64,000 bases of DNA from Pseudomonas sp. WJP1. Lineage in GTDB: Bacteria; Pseudomonadota; Gammaproteobacteria; Pseudomonadales; Pseudomonadaceae. This document shows, piece after piece, positions 59,484 to 64,000 of the stretch. How positions within the stretch are numbered: the first letter of the stretch is position 1; every line of letters begins with the position of its first letter. The translations under genes were made by a program, and so were the position numbers. Under the pieces are notes generated by a model. The model did not search any database, was not told the origin of the DNA, and worked only from the letters and a program-made list of their open reading frames with translations. The stretch spans positions 6,940,125-7,004,124 of the forward strand of contig NZ_CP110128.1 in the NCBI RefSeq assembly GCF_028471945.1. Reading direction: 5' to 3'.

Positions 59484-60854
59484 CTATTTTCCGATGCAGA
59501 AGCTGGAAAAGATTCGCCCCAACAGGTCATCGGAGCTGAATGCACCGGTGATTTCGCCCAGGGACTGCTGAGCTTGGCGCAAATCCTCGGCCAGAAGTTC
59601 GCCGGCACCCGCCAGGGTCAATTGGGCGCGGCCATGCTCAAGGGATGCACTGGCGTGACGCAAGGCTTCCAGGTGGCGCCGGCGAGCACTGAAGCTGCTT
59701 TCCGAGGTCTGTTCGTATCCCATGCAAGCTTTCAGGTGATCGCGCAGCAACTCCAGGCCCACTCCTGCGGACTTGGCGCTGAGGCTGATGGTGACGTGCC
59801 CGTCATCGCTGACTTCCAGGGCCATGGCTTCGCCTGTGAGGTCGGCTTTGTTGCGGATCAACGTGACTTTCGCAGGATCAGGGCGGGTTTCGAGGAACTC
59901 GGGCCATAGCGCGAAAGGATCGAGCGCTTCCGGCGCCGTTGCATCGACGACCAGCAGTACCCGATCGGCCTCGCCGATGGCTTTCAATGCCCGCTCCACA
60001 CCAATCTTTTCCACATGGTCATCGGTGTCGCGCAGCCCGGCGGTATCCACGACGTGCAGAGGCATGCCATCGATGTGGATATGTTCGCGAAGGACGTCTC
60101 GGGTGGTGCCGGCGATCTCAGTGACGATGGCCGCTTCACGGCCGGCCAGGGCATTGAGCAGGCTGGATTTACCCGCATTCGGACGACCGGCGATGACCAC
60201 GGTCATGCCGTCGCGCAGCAAGGCGCCCTGTCCGGCTTCTCGCATCACGGTGGATAACTCATCGCGCACTTTGTCGAGCATGCTCAGTACGTGGCCATCG
60301 GCCAGGAAGTCGATTTCCTCTTCCGGAAAATCGATCGCCGCTTCGACATAAATCCGCAGGCCGATCAGTTGTTCCGTGAGGTTATGCACACGTGCCGAAA
60401 AAGCGCCCTGCAGCGAACGCAATGCGTTGCGAGCCGCCTGTGCAGAACTGGCTTCGATCAGGTCGGCGATGGCTTCGGCCTGGGCCAGGTCGAGCTTATC
60501 GTTCAGGAATGCACGCTCACTGAATTCCCCCGGCCGGGCCAGACGGCAGCCCAGTCCGAGGCAACGCTGAAGCAACATATCCAGGACGACCGGGCCGCCG
60601 TGGCCCTGTAATTCCAGGACATCTTCGCCAGTGAACGAGTTCGGTCCGGGAAAATACAGCGCGATGCCCTGATCGAGCACCTCGTCGTTTTCACCGAGGA
60701 ACGGACCATAGTGAGCGAACCGCGGCTTGAGTTCGCGACCGCTGAAGGCCTCGGCGGCAACGCTGGCCAACGGCCCGGAAATACGAACGATGCCTACTCC
60801 ACCCCGACCTTGAGCGGTGGCGACGGCGGCAATGGTTTCACGAGGAGCGCTCAT
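59484..60854 (-). CDS. mnmE: tRNA modification GTPase MnmE
   Basis: Partner of MnmG in U34 modification. It has 456 residues. N-terminal tetrahydrofolate-binding domain ([20 protein letters not shown]), helical domain, inserted G domain ([35 protein letters not shown]; residues about 210-370) and the C-terminal FCIGK motif with the catalytic Cys. ATG at 60854 ([10 protein letters not shown]) is preferred over an upstream MSGYRF start. Confidence 0.96.
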   Translation of the reverse strand: MSAPRETIAAVATAQGRGGVGIVRISGPLASVAAEAFSGRELKPRFAHYGPFLGENDEVLDQGIALYFPGPNSFTGEDVLELQGHGGPVVLDMLLQRCLGLGCRLARPGEFSERAFLNDKLDLAQAEAIADLIEASSAQAARNALRSLQGAFSARVHNLTEQLIGLRIYVEAAIDFPEEEIDFLADGHVLSMLDKVRDELSTVMREAGQGALLRDGMTVVIAGRPNAGKSSLLNALAGREAAIVTEIAGTTRDVLREHIHIDGMPLHVVDTAGLRDTDDHVEKIGVERALKAIGEADRVLLVVDATAPEALDPFALWPEFLETRPDPAKVTLIRNKADLTGEAMALEVSDDGHVTISLSAKSAGVGLELLRDHLKACMGYEQTSESSFSARRRHLEALRHASASLEHGRAQLTLAGAGELLAEDLRQAQQSLGEITGAFSSDDLLGRIFSSFCIGK

Positions 60855-60885
60855 AAACCGGTATCCAGACAAAAGTGACAGATAG

Positions 60886-60912
60886 CAAAACGCCCCACTA
60901 GGGGGCGTTTTG
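60886..60912. terminator. Terminator between yidC and mnmE
   Basis: AAAACGCCCC, 5-nt loop, GGGGCGTTTT with A/T tracts on both sides. It closes the rpmH-rnpA-yidD-yidC transcript. Confidence 0.92.
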
Positions 60913-60933
60913 AGTGGTTACCCACAGTGTAAG

Positions 60934-62613
60934 TCAGGCAGTCGCTTTGGCGGCGGCTTCGATCTTACGAGTGATGTACCACTGTTGGGCGATCGACAGG
61001 CAGTTGTTCACTACCCAGTACAGCACCAGACCAGCCGGGAACCACAGGAAGAAGAAGGTGAAGATGATTGGCATCAGCTTCATCACCTTGGCCTGCATCG
61101 GATCCGGTGGAGTCGGGTTCAACTGCTGCTGGATGAACATGGTTGCACCCATGATGATTGGCAGAATGAAGAACGGATCCTTGATCGACAGGTCGGTAAT
61201 CCACAGCATGAATGGTGCTTGGCGCATTTCAACGCTTTCCAGCAGAACCCAGTACAGCGAAAGGAATACCGGCATCTGCACGAGGATTGGCAAGCAACCA
61301 CCCAGCGGATTGATCTTCTCTTTCTTGTACAGCTCCATCATGGCTTGCGACATTTTCTGCCGGTCATCGCCATGTTGCTCTTTCAGCGCGGCCAGTTTCG
61401 GCGCTACTGCACGCATGCGCGCCATGGATTTGTAGCTGGCAGCCGACAGTGGGAAGAAGATCCCCTTGATCAGCATGGTCAGGAAGATGATCGACCAGCC
61501 CCAGTTACCCACAATGGCGTGAATGTGTTGCAGCAACCAGAAGATCGGTTGTGCGATGAACCACAGGATGCCGTAGTCGACGGTCAGTTCCAGACCTGGG
61601 GACAACTCTTTCAGGACAGCCTGGCTTTTCGGACCGGCGTACAGAACAGCGCTGGTTTCAGCCTTGGCACCCGGAGCAACGGTCAACGAAGGACCGGTGT
61701 AACCGATGATGTAGTTACCTTTGCTGTCTTTACGGGTCTGAACGACGTTGTTTTCGCCCTTCGCCGGAATCCACGCGGTCACGAAGTAGTGTTGCAACCA
61801 GGCAACCCAGCCTCCGGTGACGGTTTCTTTAAGCGCAGCCTTGTCCATGTCCTTCATGGACACTTTTTTGTACGGTTCCGAACTTGTCCACAGGGCGGCG
61901 CCCAGGTAAGTCGCGGTACCGGTGGCGGTGCTGGAAGACGGATCGGAGCTGGCGTCGCGCTTCAATTGCGCGAACATTGCACCGGACCAGGGCTGTGCGC
62001 TCTGGTTGTCGATCAGATAGGAAACGGTTACGTCATACAGGCCGCGTTTCAGGGTGAAACGCTTGATGTAGTTGACGCCGTCCTTGCTGAACTTCAGGTC
62101 CACGACCAATTGGTCCTGGCCATCAGCCAGTTGGTAAACCTTCTTCTCCGCCGAGTAAACCGGACGACCGGTAGGACTTGCGTCCGGGCCGTTGCTGCCA
62201 ATCAGGCCACTTTGTGCCAGATAGGTCCGCTCGTTGCCGTTGTCGAACAGCTGGAATGGAATTTCCGGATGGTCCTGACGACGTGGATACAGCGGCAATC
62301 TCAGTTGGGCAACATCACCACCTTGTGGATCGATGGCCAGATCGAGCACATCCGTTTTGATCTGGATGAGGTCGGTGCTTGCAGCAACCGGAGTTTCGGC
62401 AGGTGCGCTGGTATCGTTTGCGGCGTGCGGAATGTCGTCACTGACGGACGCTTTATTGCCAGTGGCCGTATCCGGGAGGCCCGGTGCGGTCGTACTGGAA
62501 GCAACATTCTGAGTCGGCAGGGCAGCCTGGCCATAGTCCTGGTTCCATTTAAGAACCATAACGTAGGACACGATTGCCAGGGCGACGATCAGGATCGTGC
62601 GTTTGATATCCAT
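60934..62613 (-). CDS. yidC: Membrane protein insertase YidC
   Basis: Inserts proteins into the inner membrane, alone or with SecYEG. It has 559 residues. N-terminal membrane helix (TILIVALAIVSYVMVLKW), a large periplasmic domain (about 60-340) and the insertase core (about 350-545) with WGWSIIFLTMLIKGIFFPLS, KYKEKINPLGGCLP-like YKKEKINPLGGCLPILVQMP and FFLWFPAGLVLYWVVNN. It lies 2 bp beyond yidD. Confidence 0.97.
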   Translation of the reverse strand: MDIKRTILIVALAIVSYVMVLKWNQDYGQAALPTQNVASSTTAPGLPDTATGNKASVSDDIPHAANDTSAPAETPVAASTDLIQIKTDVLDLAIDPQGGDVAQLRLPLYPRRQDHPEIPFQLFDNGNERTYLAQSGLIGSNGPDASPTGRPVYSAEKKVYQLADGQDQLVVDLKFSKDGVNYIKRFTLKRGLYDVTVSYLIDNQSAQPWSGAMFAQLKRDASSDPSSSTATGTATYLGAALWTSSEPYKKVSMKDMDKAALKETVTGGWVAWLQHYFVTAWIPAKGENNVVQTRKDSKGNYIIGYTGPSLTVAPGAKAETSAVLYAGPKSQAVLKELSPGLELTVDYGILWFIAQPIFWLLQHIHAIVGNWGWSIIFLTMLIKGIFFPLSAASYKSMARMRAVAPKLAALKEQHGDDRQKMSQAMMELYKKEKINPLGGCLPILVQMPVFLSLYWVLLESVEMRQAPFMLWITDLSIKDPFFILPIIMGATMFIQQQLNPTPPDPMQAKVMKLMPIIFTFFFLWFPAGLVLYWVVNNCLSIAQQWYITRKIEAAAKATA

Positions 62614-62615
62614 GA

Positions 62616-62861
62616 TTACTCGGCCATCGAAGAAGAACGGGAGGTAGGGATAGATGGAACCGGGTCATAACCACCGGGATTCCACGGATGACAGCGACCT
62701 AAACGACGAAAGGTCAGCCAGCCACCGCGAAGAAGGCCATGATTTTCAATGGCTTCTAACGCGTAGCAGGAACAACTGGGGTAGAAACGACAGTGACTGG
62801 CCATCAGGGGACTAATGGCGTAGCGATAAAACTGGATCGGAACGAGTGCCAGTTTACGCAT
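62616..62861 (-). CDS. yidD: Membrane protein insertion efficiency factor YidD
   Basis: An 81-residue protein. The family pattern [38 protein letters not shown] and [17 protein letters not shown] with three conserved cysteines is clear. It assists YidC-dependent insertion. It overlaps the end of rnpA by 8 bp and abuts yidC. Confidence 0.95.
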   Translation of the reverse strand: MRKLALVPIQFYRYAISPLMASHCRFYPSCSCYALEAIENHGLLRGGWLTFRRLGRCHPWNPGGYDPVPSIPTSRSSSMAE

Positions 62862-63255
62862 CTGGACTGTCTACCCCTACAGTTTCGGTTTTGACTGCTG
62901 GTACCGGCGTGCTGCGTGCCAGACGCTTCCAGAGTTTGCCGAAATGCTGAATCAATTCGGGGTTTTCTACGTCACCCAAACCTTTGCGCGCGACGATAAC
63001 GATGTCCCAGCCGACCAGCAAATCCTGGTTCAGGCGAAACGATTCGCGCATCAGACGTTTGAGGCGATTGCGCTCGACGGAGAGCTTTACGCTCTTTTTC
63101 CCGATAACCAGCCCGAGACGGGGGTGATCAAGATCGTTGTTGCGCGCAAGGAGCAGGAGATTTTTCCCCGGTACCTTGCCGGTAGGGGAGTCAAAGACTG
63201 CCTTGAAATGCCGGGGGGTAAGCAGACGCTTTTCCCGACTGAAGTCCTGACTCAC
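62854..63255 (-). CDS. rnpA: Ribonuclease P protein component RnpA
   Basis: The protein cofactor of RNase P for tRNA 5' maturation, 133 residues from a GTG start (first residues [12 protein letters not shown], read as Met). Signature [17 protein letters not shown] and the RNR motif region [15 protein letters not shown] are present. The longer frame reads back through rpmH and is not used. The start lies 16 bp after the rpmH stop. Confidence 0.94.
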   Translation of the reverse strand: MSQDFSREKRLLTPRHFKAVFDSPTGKVPGKNLLLLARNNDLDHPRLGLVIGKKSVKLSVERNRLKRLMRESFRLNQDLLVGWDIVIVARKGLGDVENPELIQHFGKLWKRLARSTPVPAVKTETVGVDSPDA

Positions 63256-63271
63256 CTCCAGTGCCGGCTTA

Positions 63272-63406
63272 TCAAACTGCCAGACGCGCACGACCTTTGG
63301 CGCGACGACGCGACAGAACGGCACGACCGTTCTTGGTAGCCATGCGAGCACGGAAACCGTGGGTACGAGCGCGTTTGATAGTGCTTGGTTGGAAAGTACG
63401 TTTCAT
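63272..63406 (-). CDS. rpmH: 50S ribosomal protein L34
   Basis: A 44-residue, highly basic protein beginning [20 protein letters not shown] and ending in [12 protein letters not shown]. This is the standard L34 sequence. It is the first gene of the rpmH-rnpA-yidD-yidC operon and lies next to oriC, in divergent orientation to dnaA. Confidence 0.97.
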   Translation of the reverse strand: MKRTFQPSTIKRARTHGFRARMATKNGRAVLSRRRAKGRARLAV

Positions 63407-63467
63407 TGTCGTGTTACCTGGTTCGTCCACAACGGGCCGGAATGGCCCCCGTTTTAAGAGACCGGGG

Positions 63468-63496
63468 ATTCTAGAGAAAGCAAGCCTCTAGGTCAA
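63468..63496 (-). promoter_or_regulatory. Promoter of the rpmH operon
   Basis: Minus-strand -35 TTGACC (63491-63496), exact 17-bp spacer, -10 TAGAAT (63468-63473), about 60 nt upstream of the rpmH ATG. A good sigma-70 match. Confidence 0.85.
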
Positions 63497-63539
63497 TTTC
63501 CAACCAACGTTTCCTTATAAATAGATCTCCAGAGGTTTT

Positions 63540-63973
63540 CCCGGCCCTTGACCCTTCACCAAACATAAAAATAAAGAAGGAGAGTATTTAAAGCTTTTCT
63601 GTAAAGCTTATAAAGACTAGGGCCGCCATCATCTGTGGATAACTACCTTCAGCCCTTGTTCCACAAGCTGTACAGAGAATGACAACTACAGTGGAAAACC
63701 GTGTTCAGCCTGTGCTGCGCCCTCGGAAAACCTGTGGGTGAAAACTGTCTTTATCCACAGGCAGGTTATCCACCGAGTTTCACCCCCACTTGTGCAATGA
63801 GCTTAGAGGTGGTTATCCACAGAGCTTATGCACAGACCATTGGTCGTCTTTTAGACGTTCAAAACCTTGATTCTTCTCGGTGCATGACTCACCTACGTGT
63901 GGATAAGTCAGCGTCTGGCCGTTACAATGGCCGCTTGTTTTTGCCTCACCGGCTTTCAACTTAGGGGATATCC
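63540..63973. promoter_or_regulatory. oriC between rpmH and dnaA
   Basis: Exact DnaA boxes lie at 63634-63642, 63751-63759, 63813-63821 and 63898-63906, TTATGCACA at 63826-63834, and a one-mismatch TTATCCACC at 63766-63774. An A/T-rich stretch at 63565-63615 is the likely unwinding region. This is the standard Pseudomonas origin position. It also contains the dnaA promoter and leader (last box 68 bp before the dnaA GTG). Confidence 0.92.
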
Positions 63974-64000
63974 GTGTCAGTGGAACTTTGGCAGCAGTGC
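63974..64000 (+). CDS. dnaA: Chromosomal replication initiator DnaA (5' end only)
   Basis: Nine codons from GTG (MSVELWQQC) match the conserved N-terminus of Pseudomonas DnaA. AGGGGATA lies upstream as Shine-Dalgarno. The rest lies beyond the window. DnaA should bind the box clusters described at oriC and further left. Confidence 0.92.

Overview
The window is a GC-rich Gammaproteobacterial chromosome segment that reads as a fluorescent Pseudomonas (P. fluorescens group). Three things support this: almost every protein resembles Pseudomonas families, Pseudomonas-type REP elements recur, and the right end has the canonical Pseudomonas origin order atp - parB/parA - rsmG/mnmG - mnmE - yidC/yidD/rnpA/rpmH - oriC - dnaA. 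No tRNA, rRNA, CRISPR array, prophage or insertion sequence was seen. The left edge cuts purK and the right edge cuts dnaA nine codons in.

Layout. 0-5.5 kb: purE-purK with a terminator-like hairpin in its leader, a LysR regulator divergent from aspA, and a type I asparaginase preceded by a near-perfect REPIN hairpin. 5.5-7.3 kb: an AT-richer islet with three small proteins I do not recognise and a repeated TGACAGTAG motif. 7.3-18.9 kb: a membrane PAS-GGDEF-EAL c-di-GMP protein, uvrD, a small DMT permease, a Tim44-like protein, SMI1/KNR4, a Kef-type antiporter, a thioesterase, pdxY and DUF3301. 18.9-23.5 kb: a zinc-starvation locus with two COG0523 metallochaperone GTPases, folE2 (metal-flexible GTP cyclohydrolase IB) and a threonyl-tRNA synthetase paralogue without its catalytic core. 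A perfect 19-bp Zur-like palindrome sits between the second COG0523 gene and folE2. 23.5-26.8 kb: DUF3617, cardiolipin synthase, cyclopropane fatty acid synthase. 27-33 kb: a tightly coupled four-gene operon of three SPFH/HflKC-like membrane proteins and a P1B-type metal ATPase, headed by a second Zur-like dyad. 33-43 kb: lpd, Lrp, LysE, a TPR-like/DUF3142 pair, a PNPOx-FNR-ferredoxin fusion, GST and LysR. 43-64 kb: glmS, glmR, glmU, the full F1Fo ATP synthase operon, parAB, mnmG/rsmG, mnmE, the yidC cluster, oriC and the start of dnaA.

How parts work together. ParB, encoded at 54.7 kb, should act on three parS palindromes found inside folE2, the second SPFH gene and the ferredoxin fusion (24-42 kb left of dnaA). 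Exact DnaA boxes are strongly enriched in the last 21 kb (at least 16 seen by eye) compared with the first 43 kb (one seen). Besides oriC there is a second DnaA-box/AT-rich cluster between mnmG and mnmE. The two Zur-like sites suggest that the COG0523/folE2/ThrRS-like locus and the SPFH-ATPase operon belong to one zinc response. The SPFH-ATPase operon is the best candidate here for a poorly described system.
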